In this document: positions 52,673-60,763 of the stretch, one piece after another
Numbering within the stretch: position 1 is the stretch's first letter
Layout: every line of letters begins with the position of its first letter
Origin: Pseudomonas sp. GOM6
GTDB lineage: Bacteria > Pseudomonadota > Gammaproteobacteria > Pseudomonadales > Pseudomonadaceae
Length of the DNA: 64,000 nucleotides
Assembly (NCBI RefSeq): GCF_029537485.1
Contig: NZ_JARPUS010000020.1
Span: 1 to 64,000 of the forward strand
Reading direction: 5' to 3'
Position numbers and translations under genes: made by a program
Notes under the pieces: model-generated
Databases searched by the model: none
Told to the model about the DNA's origin: nothing
What the model saw: only the letters and a program-made list of their open reading frames with translations

Positions 52673-53367
52673 TCGCTACCGAGCGCCTTTTCGGCCGCCG
52701 CTAGCGCATGCAGGTGCGTGGTATCGAACAGGTGCACGCTGGCATCCGCTGCATCGACCAGCAGGCCGATTTCGGTACAGCCGAGAATGACCGCCTGTGC
52801 GCCGCGTTCGACCAGGTCCGCGATGACCTGACGATAGGCCAGGCGTGACTCCTGGCGTATCTGCCCCAGACACAGCTCCTCGTAGATCACCCGATGTACC
52901 TGCTCGCGCTGCTTGGCCTCCGGTATCAGCACCTCGATGCCATGAAGCTGCTGCAGGCGCTCGCGGTAGAAGTCCTGCTCCATGGTGAAGCGTGTGCCGA
53001 GCAGGCCGACCCGTTGCAGGCCAGCGGCGCGAATGGCCGCGGCGGTCGGGTCGGCAATATGCAACAAGGGAATGTCCACGGCGGCCTCGATGGCGTCCGC
53101 CACCTTGTGCATGGTGTTGGTGGCCAGCACCAGAAACGCCGCCCCGGCCCGCTCCAGCGCCTGCGCCGCCTCGGCCAGGCGGGCGCCGGCGGCGGCCCAG
53201 TCGCCGTGGTGCTGCAGGCGCTCGATCTCATGGAAGTCGACGCTGTACAGCACCAGGCGGGCCGAGTGCAGACCGCCCAGGCGCTCGCGTATGGCTTCGT
53301 TGATCTGCCGGTAATAGGGCAGGGTGGACTCCCAGCTCATGCCGCCGATCAGGCCGATGGTCTGCAT
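52651..53367 (-). CDS. Aspartate/glutamate racemase family protein
   Basis: 238 residues. MQTIGLIGGMSWESTLPYYR and two catalytic cysteine regions are expected; LVLATNTMHKVAD shows Thr in place of the first nucleophile Cys, while ILGCTEIGLLVD retains the second Cys. So one of the two acid/base cysteines seems replaced, as in some YgeA-type broad-specificity racemases. GGAGGAG precedes ATG 53367. Its 3' end overlaps the GGDEF gene by 22 bp on the opposite strand. Confidence 0.87.
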   Translation of the reverse strand: MQTIGLIGGMSWESTLPYYRQINEAIRERLGGLHSARLVLYSVDFHEIERLQHHGDWAAAGARLAEAAQALERAGAAFLVLATNTMHKVADAIEAAVDIPLLHIADPTAAAIRAAGLQRVGLLGTRFTMEQDFYRERLQQLHGIEVLIPEAKQREQVHRVIYEELCLGQIRQESRLAYRQVIADLVERGAQAVILGCTEIGLLVDAADASVHLFDTTHLHALAAAEKALGSDQPGVCS

Positions 53368-53532
53368 CGCTTCGCTCCTCCAGGGTTGCAGCCAGATCCT
53401 GCACCACCCCGCTGGCGAGGGGCAGATACAGTCGCGGGACAAATACCCGAACCACTGTGCGCTTGTCGTGGCGGGCAGCGTTTTGCCGTCGCCTGAGGAA
53501 TAATGCACGGCTTTCGCCCGCCAGGATTGCCG

Positions 53533-54417
53533 ATGTCTTCCCGCCCCTTGCACGTTCGCCCCAGCTATCTGCACCTGCCCGCCGGTGACTGGGCCACGGT
53601 GCTCGATTGCCTGTGCGAGCGTTTCCCGCAGATTTCCCGGCAGACCTGGTTGCAGCGCATGGCCCGTGGCCTGGTGCTGGATGCCGAGGATCGCCCGTTG
53701 GGGCCGGACGAGCCTTATCGCGAGGCGCTGCGGGTGCAGTATTTTCGCGAGATCGCCAACGAGCGGGAGATCCCCTTCAACGCCCGCATCCTGCACCAGG
53801 ACGCGCACATCCTGATTGCCGACAAGCCGCATTTCCTGCCGGTGATGCCAGCTGGTGATTATGCCGAGCAGACGCTGCTCACCCGTCTGGTGCGCGAGAC
53901 CGGCAATCCGCATCTGGCGCCGCTGCACCGTATCGACCGGCATACCGCCGGGCTGGTGCTGTTCTCCAGCAACCCGCAGACCCGCGGTGCCTACCAGGCG
54001 CTGTTTCGCGAACGGCGCATCGACAAGGTCTACCAGGCCATCGCTCCGGCCCTGCCGCAGCATGAGTTCCCGCTGCGCCGCCGGTCGCGGCTGGAAAAGG
54101 GTGAGCCGTTCTTCCGCATGCGCGAAGTGCCCGGTGAGGCCAACAGCGAAACCCTGCTGGAGGTGCTGGAGCGCCACGGCGAGCTGTGGCGCTATCGCCT
54201 GTGGCCGATCACCGGCAAACAGCACCAGCTGCGCGTGCACATGGCGGCGCTGGGCGCGGCGATCAGCAACGACAGCTTCTACCCGCTGCTGACCGACGAA
54301 AAGGGTGTGGACGATTTCAGCCGCCCGCTCAAGCTGCTGGCCCAGGAGTTGAGCTTCGACGACCCGCTGACCGGCGAGCGGCGGCAGTTCCGCAGCGAGC
54401 TGGAGCTGGTCTGGTAG
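53533..54417 (+). CDS. RluA-family pseudouridine synthase
   Basis: 294 residues. The catalytic motif HRIDRHTAGLVLFS carries the essential Asp near residue 138; ITGKQHQLRVHMAALG is the second conserved block. N-terminal part lacks a clear S4 domain. Target (rRNA or tRNA uridine) unknown. ATG 53533 has AGGA six bases before; ATG 53503 would add 10 residues and is possible. Directly followed by the convergent AraC gene. Confidence 0.88.
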   Translation: MSSRPLHVRPSYLHLPAGDWATVLDCLCERFPQISRQTWLQRMARGLVLDAEDRPLGPDEPYREALRVQYFREIANEREIPFNARILHQDAHILIADKPHFLPVMPAGDYAEQTLLTRLVRETGNPHLAPLHRIDRHTAGLVLFSSNPQTRGAYQALFRERRIDKVYQAIAPALPQHEFPLRRRSRLEKGEPFFRMREVPGEANSETLLEVLERHGELWRYRLWPITGKQHQLRVHMAALGAAISNDSFYPLLTDEKGVDDFSRPLKLLAQELSFDDPLTGERRQFRSELELVW

Positions 54418-55332
54418 TCAGCCCGTTTCCCGCAGTCGGGCCAGGTCGCGAATCGGCGGGGCGCCGAACAGGCGGCTGTATTCTCGGCTGAACTGCGAGG
54501 GGCTTTCATAGCCGACTCTATAGCCGGCGCTAGACACATCGAGGTTTTCGCACAACATCAGACGCCGCGCCTCCTGCAGGCGCAGTTGCTTCTGGTACTG
54601 CAGCGGGCTCATGGCGGTCACCGCCTTGAAGCGGTGGTGCAGGGTCGAGGTGCTGAGGTTGGCCTCGCGCGCCAGATCGTCGATGCGCAGCGGCTTGTGG
54701 TAATTGAGGTTGAGCCATTCGATGGCGCGGTTGACCCGGTGCGCCTGGCTGTCGGCGGTGGCGATGTCGCGCAGTAATTGACCCTGCGGGCTGCACAACA
54801 GGCGGTAGAGAATCTCGCGGCGAATCAGCGGTGCCAGCATGGGGATGTCGCGCGGTGTTTCCTGCAGGCGCAGCAGGCGGATCAGCGCATCCAGCAGGGG
54901 TTGATCCATGCGGTCGACATGCAGGCCGCGCCCGCTGCTGCGCTTGGTCACGGCAATCGGGCCGGCGCTGCTGATCAGCTCGCCCAGCTCCAGTGGGTCG
55001 AGGTCCAGACGCAGGCTCAGGTAGGGCGCAGCCTTCGATGCCTGGGTTACCTCGCCGGTGACCGGCAGGGTGACCGAGGCCACAAGGTAATGCAGCGGGT
55101 CGTAGACGAAGCATTCCTCTTCCAGGCGCACCACTTTCTGCCCTTGGGCCATGATGCACAGGGCCGGACGGTACAGGCAGTGGGTGATGGGCGAAGGCTC
55201 GCTGGCGCGAAACAGCACCAGATCGGCAATGGCGCTCTCGTGGATGCCGTCTTCCCGAGCGATGCGGGCGATCAGCTTGGCCAGCTCCTGGCGTTGCGCT
55301 TCCAGGCTGGTTTCGAGGGGGGCTGCAGACAT
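54418..55332 (-). CDS. AraC-family transcriptional regulator (AraC_N type)
   Basis: 304 residues: N-terminal cupin-like AraC_N domain (about 20-180) and a C-terminal double HTH (RIDDLAREANLSTSTLHHRFKAVTAMSPLQYQ as first HTH, SSAGYRVGYESPSQFSREYSRLFG as second, shortened here). GGAGGA precedes ATG 55332. No obvious divergent target gene; the neighbouring genes point the same way or convergently. Confidence 0.92.
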   Translation of the reverse strand: MSAAPLETSLEAQRQELAKLIARIAREDGIHESAIADLVLFRASEPSPITHCLYRPALCIMAQGQKVVRLEEECFVYDPLHYLVASVTLPVTGEVTQASKAAPYLSLRLDLDPLELGELISSAGPIAVTKRSSGRGLHVDRMDQPLLDALIRLLRLQETPRDIPMLAPLIRREILYRLLCSPQGQLLRDIATADSQAHRVNRAIEWLNLNYHKPLRIDDLAREANLSTSTLHHRFKAVTAMSPLQYQKQLRLQEARRLMLCENLDVSSAGYRVGYESPSQFSREYSRLFGAPPIRDLARLRETG

Positions 55333-55442
55333 GGGCGTTCCTCCAGAATGGGCGCAGCTTAGCCAGCGGCTGCAGGCCTGTCCCGCGCGGACGGGAAGAT
55401 CGGCAGGATTGGGCAAGTGCTCCGCAGAATCGTGCAGGCCCG

Positions 55443-56183
55443 TTAGTGTGCGTACAGGGCTTGCAGGCGCTGGTAGCGGCCGTCGCGGATCAATTGGGCA
55501 AGCGCCTGACGCCAGCGTGCCACTTCGCCTGCGGGGGTATCGATGGACAGCGCGATATAGCCTTCGTCGCGGCCCAGCGAGACAGCCGTCGCCGTGACAT
55601 CCGCTGCGGCGACCTTGGCTTCGGCCAATTTGCGCTGCAGGTCGCTGTCGGCCGAGGCCACCAGTTGTACGCGACCTGCGGCCAGCATGCGGAAACAGCC
55701 GGCATAGGAGTTGGCCCTGTGTACCTGGGTGAAGGCGCGGTCGCTGAGCAGGCTGTCGTGCGAGCTGCCGTTGAGCACGCAGACGGGGAGTGTGACGGCG
55801 TCTGCTATCACGCGGATGTTGGTCGGCTCGGCCTTCAGTTCGTAGAGGTAGTCGGTTTCCTGCAACGTGGGGCCGACCCAGTGCACCAGACGTTCACGTT
55901 CGCGGGTGCGGCTGAGGTTGAACAGCACCACATGAGCGCGTGACTGCACCATCTTCAGCCCGCGTGCCAGGGGGACTTCGAGGATGGGGGCGGGTTGCTG
56001 CAACTCGTCCAGCAAGGCACGCACCAGTTCCACGTAGAAGGCGCGCTTGCCGCCATGTGGATGTCCGCGCAGCTCGCCGTCGATCAGGCTGGCCTGGCTG
56101 CCCAGGCTGTGGGTATAGATCTGCCAGTCCGCACTCTGGGCGGGTAGCGCCGCAAACAGCAGGAGTAGCAGCAGTCTTTTCAA
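55443..56183 (-). CDS. Periplasmic solute-binding-like protein (SBP_bac_3 type)
   Basis: 246 residues, probably starting at TTG 56183 with signal peptide KRLLLLLLFAALPAQSADW (cleavage after about residue 16). The domain has features of amino-acid-type extracellular solute-binding proteins (RGLKMVQSRAHVVLFNLSRTRER; later LAEAKVAAADVTA). No permease or ATPase genes are nearby, so it may act as an orphan sensor or scavenger. The open frame extends upstream to 56279. Confidence 0.78.
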   Translation of the reverse strand: MKRLLLLLLFAALPAQSADWQIYTHSLGSQASLIDGELRGHPHGGKRAFYVELVRALLDELQQPAPILEVPLARGLKMVQSRAHVVLFNLSRTRERERLVHWVGPTLQETDYLYELKAEPTNIRVIADAVTLPVCVLNGSSHDSLLSDRAFTQVHRANSYAGCFRMLAAGRVQLVASADSDLQRKLAEAKVAAADVTATAVSLGRDEGYIALSIDTPAGEVARWRQALAQLIRDGRYQRLQALYAH

Positions 56184-56447
56184 GGGCGATCTCGTCTGCA
56201 GGAACCGGACGCAGGTTGCAATGTCCGGGCCGTTATTGCAAACCGCTGCAGATTTTCTACGCCAGGCAGGATCGTACAAGTCACAGGCAGCATCTGGTTA
56301 ACGCTCCGGGCCAAGGCGCAGGCACTCTGCCTGACAGGCGCTGTTCATCATCAGCGGGTGTTCATGTTGCACATTGCACGAGTACAGCCGCTGCAACAGC
56401 CATGTTCATTGGCTCTCAACTGAGCGGTGCTTGCGGAGGATGAGTGG

Positions 56448-56759
56448 ATGAAGCGAGCAATCATTGGCCTGGCCAGTTTTCAGGCGCGCGAGGGTGGCGG
56501 CGCCCAGCTTGGTCTGCACCTGGGGGAATTGCGACTGCAGGTGCAGGGCGATGTGGAGTGCCTGGGGTGTGAGCTGCACCAGGGCCTGCAGGGCCGTGAC
56601 CACTGGTTGCTGCGTAGCCTCTGGCACTCCGAAGAGGCGTTGCAGGCACACCTGGGCCTGCCGCACATGCAACTGCTCGGGCAGTTGATGGGCAGCGGCC
56701 TGATTCGACACATGGCGCTGCGCATCGAGCTGTCCGCAGTGCAAAGCCCGGCGGCCTAG
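56448..56759 (+). CDS. Small ABM-like protein
   Basis: 103 residues. HWLLRSLWHSEEALQAHLG resembles the antibiotic-biosynthesis-monooxygenase (dimeric alpha-beta barrel) motif, in which a Trp and His stand near the substrate pocket. Weak family match overall, so the enzyme role is not asserted. GGAGGA is 7 bases before ATG 56448. Faces the I78 inhibitor gene with seven bases between the stops. Confidence 0.62.
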   Translation: MKRAIIGLASFQAREGGGAQLGLHLGELRLQVQGDVECLGCELHQGLQGRDHWLLRSLWHSEEALQAHLGLPHMQLLGQLMGSGLIRHMALRIELSAVQSPAA

Positions 56760-56766
56760 CGCAGGA

Positions 56767-57063
56767 TCAGCCGCAACTCAGGCGCACGATGGTGTCGGCG
56801 TCGTCGATGTCGATGTTCAGGCGCTGCGGGTTGTAGTCCATGGTCACCGGCTGGTTGGGCTGGGTGACGCGCAGGTACTTGGCACCGGACTCCACGCGGG
56901 CTTCCTCGGCCATCTCGGTGGTGATGCGCTGATCGACGAAGTGCTGCACCGCTTCGGCGTTGCAGCGACCATCGCCACTGTGCGCAGCGGGCGTAGTCTC
57001 GGGGCTGGAGGAGCAGGCGGCCAGCAGGCCGCAGAGGGTCAGTAGGCTGATTGCGCGGTACAT
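56767..57063 (-). CDS. I78-family peptidase-inhibitor-like lipoprotein
   Basis: 98 residues. Lipobox LAAC with Cys17 (MYRAISLLTLCGLLAACSSS), then CNAEAVQHFVDQ, SGAKYLRVTQPNQPVTMDY and NPQRLNIDIDDADTIVRLSCG, which are the blocks of the I78 family (subtilisin inhibitor-like); the Cys pair at the two ends could form a disulfide. Probably outer membrane or periplasmic. Inhibitory activity is inferred from the family only. Confidence 0.82.
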   Translation of the reverse strand: MYRAISLLTLCGLLAACSSSPETTPAAHSGDGRCNAEAVQHFVDQRITTEMAEEARVESGAKYLRVTQPNQPVTMDYNPQRLNIDIDDADTIVRLSCG

Positions 57064-57129
57064 GGGGGCGTCCCTGTGTGAAACACGCCCCCACGGTGCC
57101 ACCGCCAGGCCACTCAGGCAACCGTGGCT

Positions 57130-57729
57130 TCACAGCACCCGATAGACCTGGCCGGTCTGCAGACCCTCCGCGCTCTTGGCGTAGGCCAGCGCCACGGTGG
57201 CTGCCGGTACCGCCTTGAAGCCGCGGAAGTAGGGACCGTAGGCCGGCAGCGATTCCTCCAGGATGGTCGGGCTCACCGCATTGATGCGCAGGCCGCGTGG
57301 CAGTTCGATGGCCGCGGCGCGGGCGAAGGCGTCGACGGCGGCGTTGACCGTGCTCACGGCGGCACCGTAGCGGATCGGGTCCTCGCTGAGGATGCCGGAG
57401 GTGAGGGTGAAGGAGGCGCCGTCGTTGGCGAACTCGCGGCCGATCAGCACCAGATTCACCTGGCCCATCAGCTTGTCGTTGAGGCCGACGGCGAACTCCT
57501 GCTCGCCCAACTCTTCCAGGGCGCCGAAGTGGGCGTTGCCGGCGGCGCTGATCAGCGCATCGAACGGGCCGATCTGTTCGAACAGGCGGCGAATGGAGGC
57601 GGTGTCGCTGATGTCGACCTGGTACTCGCCGCTGCTGCGGCCGACCCGGATGATCTGATGGCGTTCGCCCAGTTCGCGTTCGATGGCCTGGCCGATGGTG
57701 CCGCTGGCGCCGACAAGGATGATTTTCAT
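57130..57729 (-). CDS. Short-chain dehydrogenase-like protein lacking the YxxxK motif
   Basis: 199 residues, short for the SDR family. Cofactor motif VGASGTIGQAI at about residues 6-16 and ALISAAGNAHFG (the NNAG-like block) are present. Where classical SDRs have Y-x3-K, the segment reads AVSTVNAAVDAF so that Val125 and Asn129 fill the Tyr and Lys positions; no other YxxxK is found. It may bind NAD(P) without classical catalysis. Divergent from a LysR gene across 111 bp. Confidence 0.82.
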   Translation of the reverse strand: MKIILVGASGTIGQAIERELGERHQIIRVGRSSGEYQVDISDTASIRRLFEQIGPFDALISAAGNAHFGALEELGEQEFAVGLNDKLMGQVNLVLIGREFANDGASFTLTSGILSEDPIRYGAAVSTVNAAVDAFARAAAIELPRGLRINAVSPTILEESLPAYGPYFRGFKAVPAATVALAYAKSAEGLQTGQVYRVL

Positions 57730-57802
57730 GATTGGACTCCTGATTGCGTGGTTGATGGGGCCAGTCTAGGGTGCCTGCTGTTGCCAATAATCCAGGCAAT
57801 GT

Positions 57803-57834
57803 GAAACCTTTGGTTTTCATATGGAAACAATGGG
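57803..57834. promoter_or_regulatory. Overlapping dyads in the SDR/LysR intergenic region
   Basis: GAAACC-TTT-GGTTTTC at 57803-57818 and TTTCATATGGAAA at 57815-57827, between divergent starts. Likely operator of the adjacent LysR protein; inferred by position. Confidence 0.5.
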
Positions 57835-57840
57835 TGCGGC

Positions 57841-58755
57841 ATGAGTGACCTGGAAGACCTGGCAGCCTTTGCCCAATTGATCGAGCTGGGCAGCTTCACC
57901 GCAGCGGCCGAGCGCCTGGGCTGCAGCAAGGGGCAGTTGTCCAAGCGCATCAGCGCTCTGGAAAGGCGCCTGGGCAGCCAGCTGCTGCACCGCACTACCC
58001 GCCGCCTGCACCTGACCGCCGCCGGCGCGGCCCTGTTGCCCGAGGCGCAGGCGCTGCAGGCCCAGGCGCAGAAAGCCCTGCAGGTGGTGCAGGGGCTGCA
58101 GGAGGAGGTGGCCGGCAGCGTGCGGCTGACGGTGCCGGTGTCGCTCGGCGAGACCTTTTTCGATGCCCTGCTGCTGGATTTCGCTCGTCAATATCCCCGG
58201 GTGCGCATCGAGCTGGACCTGGCCAACACCTACCGTGACCTGATCGCCGAAGGCTTCGACCTGGGCATTCGCTCCGGGCAGCAGCTGGATGAGCGTCTGG
58301 TGGCCAAACCCCTGTTCGCCCTGCAGGAGATCACCTGTGCCACGCCCGGCTACCTGGCCCGCCACGGCACGCCGCAGGTGCCGGCGCAGCTGGTCGAGCA
58401 CGAGTGTTTGCTCAATACCCACTACAGCGGTTTCGCTGAATGGCTCTACCACCGCCAGCACCAGCTGGAGCGGGTGGCGGTGGCCGGGCAGCTGGCCAGC
58501 AACCACTACAGCTTGCTGAAGAAGGCGGCGCTGAGCGGCGCCGGCATCGCGCGTCTGCCGTCCTACATGGTGCAGGAGGAGCTGCGCGACGGCCGCCTGC
58601 GCTGGCTGCTCAGCGATTACCAGACGCGTAGCACGCCGGTGTTCCTCGTGCATCCCTGGCAGGGCAGCCTGCCACGGCGCACCCAGGCGCTGGCGGACTA
58701 CCTGCTCGGCTGGTTCGAGCGCAGCCGCCAGGTGCTCGATGGCCTCAGGGTCTGA
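57841..58755 (+). CDS. LysR-family regulator divergent from the SDR gene
   Basis: 304 residues. HTH in SFTAAAERLGCSKGQLSKRISALERRLG (about 20-47); effector-binding domain from about residue 90. Divergently paired with the 199-aa SDR gene, which is its likely target. The 3' end overlaps the following convergent LysR gene by 11 bases. Confidence 0.93.
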   Translation: MSDLEDLAAFAQLIELGSFTAAAERLGCSKGQLSKRISALERRLGSQLLHRTTRRLHLTAAGAALLPEAQALQAQAQKALQVVQGLQEEVAGSVRLTVPVSLGETFFDALLLDFARQYPRVRIELDLANTYRDLIAEGFDLGIRSGQQLDERLVAKPLFALQEITCATPGYLARHGTPQVPAQLVEHECLLNTHYSGFAEWLYHRQHQLERVAVAGQLASNHYSLLKKAALSGAGIARLPSYMVQEELRDGRLRWLLSDYQTRSTPVFLVHPWQGSLPRRTQALADYLLGWFERSRQVLDGLRV

Positions 58756-59668
58756 GTGAACCGGCCACCTGCTGAATCTGCTGGCGCAGCCAGCGGCGCA
58801 GCGGGTCGGCCTCGGTGCGCTCGTGCCAGATCTGCATGACGTCCACCCGCGGCAGCTCGAGCACCGCGGGCAGGGGGTGCAGGCGCAGCTGCGTGTCGCG
58901 CGCCACCGCCTCTTCGGCCACCGAGCGCAGGCAGGTCAGCAGCATCTGGGTATCGCGAATCAGGCGGGTCGGGGCGATGAAGCTGGACAGCCCGGCAGCC
59001 ACCCGGCGCCGGTGGCCCAGGCGCTCCAGGGCGCGATCCACCAGGCCGTTGAGGTCGCCGGTCAGGGTCGTCAGCAGGTGTTCACAGGCGAGAAACGCCT
59101 CCAGGTCGAGCCCTCGTGCCAGCCAGGGGTTACCGGCATCGGCCAGCACCACGAAGTCTTCGGACAGCAGGCGCTGCTGGTGAAAGGTGTCCGGCAGGTT
59201 GTCGTAGAAGCCGGCGATGGCCAGGTCGCAGGTGCCTTTCTCCAGTTCTTCGCGCGGCAGCAGGCCGCGGGTGTTGTGGGTGATCAGGATCAGGTTCGGT
59301 GCCTGTGCGCGCAGGCGCGGCAGCAGGTGCGGCAGCAGGGTCTGCTCCATGTAGTCGGTGGTGAAGAGGTGGATGCGCTCGGCGCGCTGCAGGAAGTCGC
59401 GGCCATCGCATTGGTCGTAGAACGCCTCCAGCTCCGCCACCAGGCGCTGTACCTGGGTCGCCAGCTGGTGCGCCCGTGGCGTCGGCGTGAGGCCGCGCGG
59501 CGCACGCACGAACAGCGGATCGCCGAAGGCGTGGCGCAGCTTGTTCAGCTTGTGGCTCAGCGCCGGCTGGCTGAGCGCCATGCGCTGGGCGGCCTGGGTG
59601 GCATTGCGCTCCTGATAGAGCACATGGAAGACCAGCAGCAGATTGAGATCCTTGTTAGCGATATTCAC
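58745..59668 (-). CDS. LysR-family regulator of the DJ-1/glyoxalase locus
   Basis: 307 residues starting with GTG (NIANKDLNLLLVFHVLYQ). HTH NATQAAQRMALSQPALSHKLNKLRHAFGDPLF (about 22-53) resembles the NodD/LinR-like branch. It is divergent from the exported DJ-1/PfpI gene with 109 bp between. A 26-bp element in that gap recurs before the second DJ-1 gene, so this protein probably controls both. Ligand unknown. Confidence 0.9.
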   Translation of the reverse strand: MNIANKDLNLLLVFHVLYQERNATQAAQRMALSQPALSHKLNKLRHAFGDPLFVRAPRGLTPTPRAHQLATQVQRLVAELEAFYDQCDGRDFLQRAERIHLFTTDYMEQTLLPHLLPRLRAQAPNLILITHNTRGLLPREELEKGTCDLAIAGFYDNLPDTFHQQRLLSEDFVVLADAGNPWLARGLDLEAFLACEHLLTTLTGDLNGLVDRALERLGHRRRVAAGLSSFIAPTRLIRDTQMLLTCLRSVAEEAVARDTQLRLHPLPAVLELPRVDVMQIWHERTEADPLRRWLRQQIQQVAGSLRP

Positions 59669-59683
59669 TTTTTGGATACCAGG

Positions 59684-59709
59684 AATAAGAGCTTTCGAAT
59701 TATCGAATC
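59684..59709. promoter_or_regulatory. DJ-1 locus operator copy 1
   Basis: 26-bp element reading AATAAGAGCTTTCGAAT then TATCGAATC; 69 bases before the ATG of the exported DJ-1 gene and 16 before the start of the LysR gene on the other strand. It agrees with copy 2 at 20 of 26 positions and contains a TTCGAA core. Confidence 0.7.
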
Positions 59710-59777
59710 ATAACCGTCCGCCTAAGATTCGCCTCATTCGAACGGGTCACCGTTCTGCGCATGCTCTGGAGGCACCC

Positions 59778-60620
59778 ATGAAGACGTTTAAACCGCTTGC
59801 CCTGGCCGTGCTGGCCAGCCTGATTGCCACGCCCACTTTTGCCGCCGAGCCCAAGGGCCAGGTGCTGGTGCTGCTGTCCAGCGAGAACCAGCTGGCGCTC
59901 AAGGATGGCCAGCGTTACGCCACCGGCTACTACCTCAACGAGTTCGGCGTGCCGGCCGACCGCCTGCTCAATGCCGGCTACCAGCTGGTGCTGGTGACGC
60001 CCAAGGGCAACGCGCCGAGCGTGGACCAGCGATCCGTCGACCCGCAGTACTTCGGCGGCGATGCGGCCGAGATGCAGCGTATCCAGCAACTGGTGGCCGG
60101 GCTGCCGGACATTGGCGACACGCTGTCGTTGGGTGAGGTGCTGGCGGGCGACCTGAGCCACTACGAGGGGCTGTTCATCCCCGGGGGCCACGCGCCGCTG
60201 ATCGACCTGGCCAACAACCCGCAGGTCGGTACGTTGCTGCGCCACTTCCATCAGGCCGGCAAGCCCACCGCCGCCATCTGCCATGGGCCCATCGCGTTGC
60301 TGGCGGCGCAGGCTGACCCGCAGGGCTACGAGGCGGCGCTGGTACGCGGCGACAAGCCGGCGGCTGCCGACTGGACCTACCAGGGCTACCGCATGACCAT
60401 TTTCTCCGACCCGGAGGAGGCGGTATTCGAGGGCTCGCTGCAGGGCGCACGCATCCGTTACTACCCGGCGCCTGCCATGGCTGCCGCCGGTGGCCAGATG
60501 CAGTACGCCAAGGCCTGGCAGCCGCACGTGGTGGTCGACCGCGAGCTGATCACCGGGCAGAACCCGTTCTCCGACAAGGCGCTGGCCGAAGCCCTGATCG
60601 AGCAGCTGGACGCACGTTGA
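59778..60620 (+). CDS. Exported DJ-1/PfpI (type 1 glutamine amidotransferase-like) protein
   Basis: 280 residues with a Sec signal peptide (MKTFKPLALAVLASLIATPT, cleavage after AFA-A near residue 23). The DJ-1 core follows: ATGYYLNEFGVPADRLLNAGY, GLFIPGGHAPLIDLA, and nucleophile elbow AAICHGPIALLAA with Cys168. Related proteins are chaperones, deglycases or glyoxalase III-like enzymes acting on methylglyoxal; the periplasmic location here is unusual. Start has TCTGGAGG upstream. First gene of the cluster. Confidence 0.9.
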   Translation: MKTFKPLALAVLASLIATPTFAAEPKGQVLVLLSSENQLALKDGQRYATGYYLNEFGVPADRLLNAGYQLVLVTPKGNAPSVDQRSVDPQYFGGDAAEMQRIQQLVAGLPDIGDTLSLGEVLAGDLSHYEGLFIPGGHAPLIDLANNPQVGTLLRHFHQAGKPTAAICHGPIALLAAQADPQGYEAALVRGDKPAAADWTYQGYRMTIFSDPEEAVFEGSLQGARIRYYPAPAMAAAGGQMQYAKAWQPHVVVDRELITGQNPFSDKALAEALIEQLDAR

Positions 60621-60674
60621 ACCCGCCGTTAAGCCGGGCCGTTTCTGCGTGCCCTCCACTTTCCGAATGTCAGA

Positions 60675-60700
60675 AATAAAAGTTTTCGAATGTTCGAGCC
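60675..60700. promoter_or_regulatory. DJ-1 locus operator copy 2
   Basis: AATAAAAGTTTTCGAAT then GTTCGAGCC, 64 bases before the ATG of the second DJ-1 gene. Shares 20 of 26 bases with copy 1 at 59684. Confidence 0.7.
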
Positions 60701-60763
60701 GAGGCTGAGGTCCTAGCCTCTACCCATCGCAATCGCAGCGGGCGCTGTCCCGAGGAGTTGTTC

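Noticed and set aside
56756..57820. 354-codon frame across the I78 and SDR genes
   Set aside because: Arg/Pro/Gly-rich shadow of the minus-strand genes in another phase.
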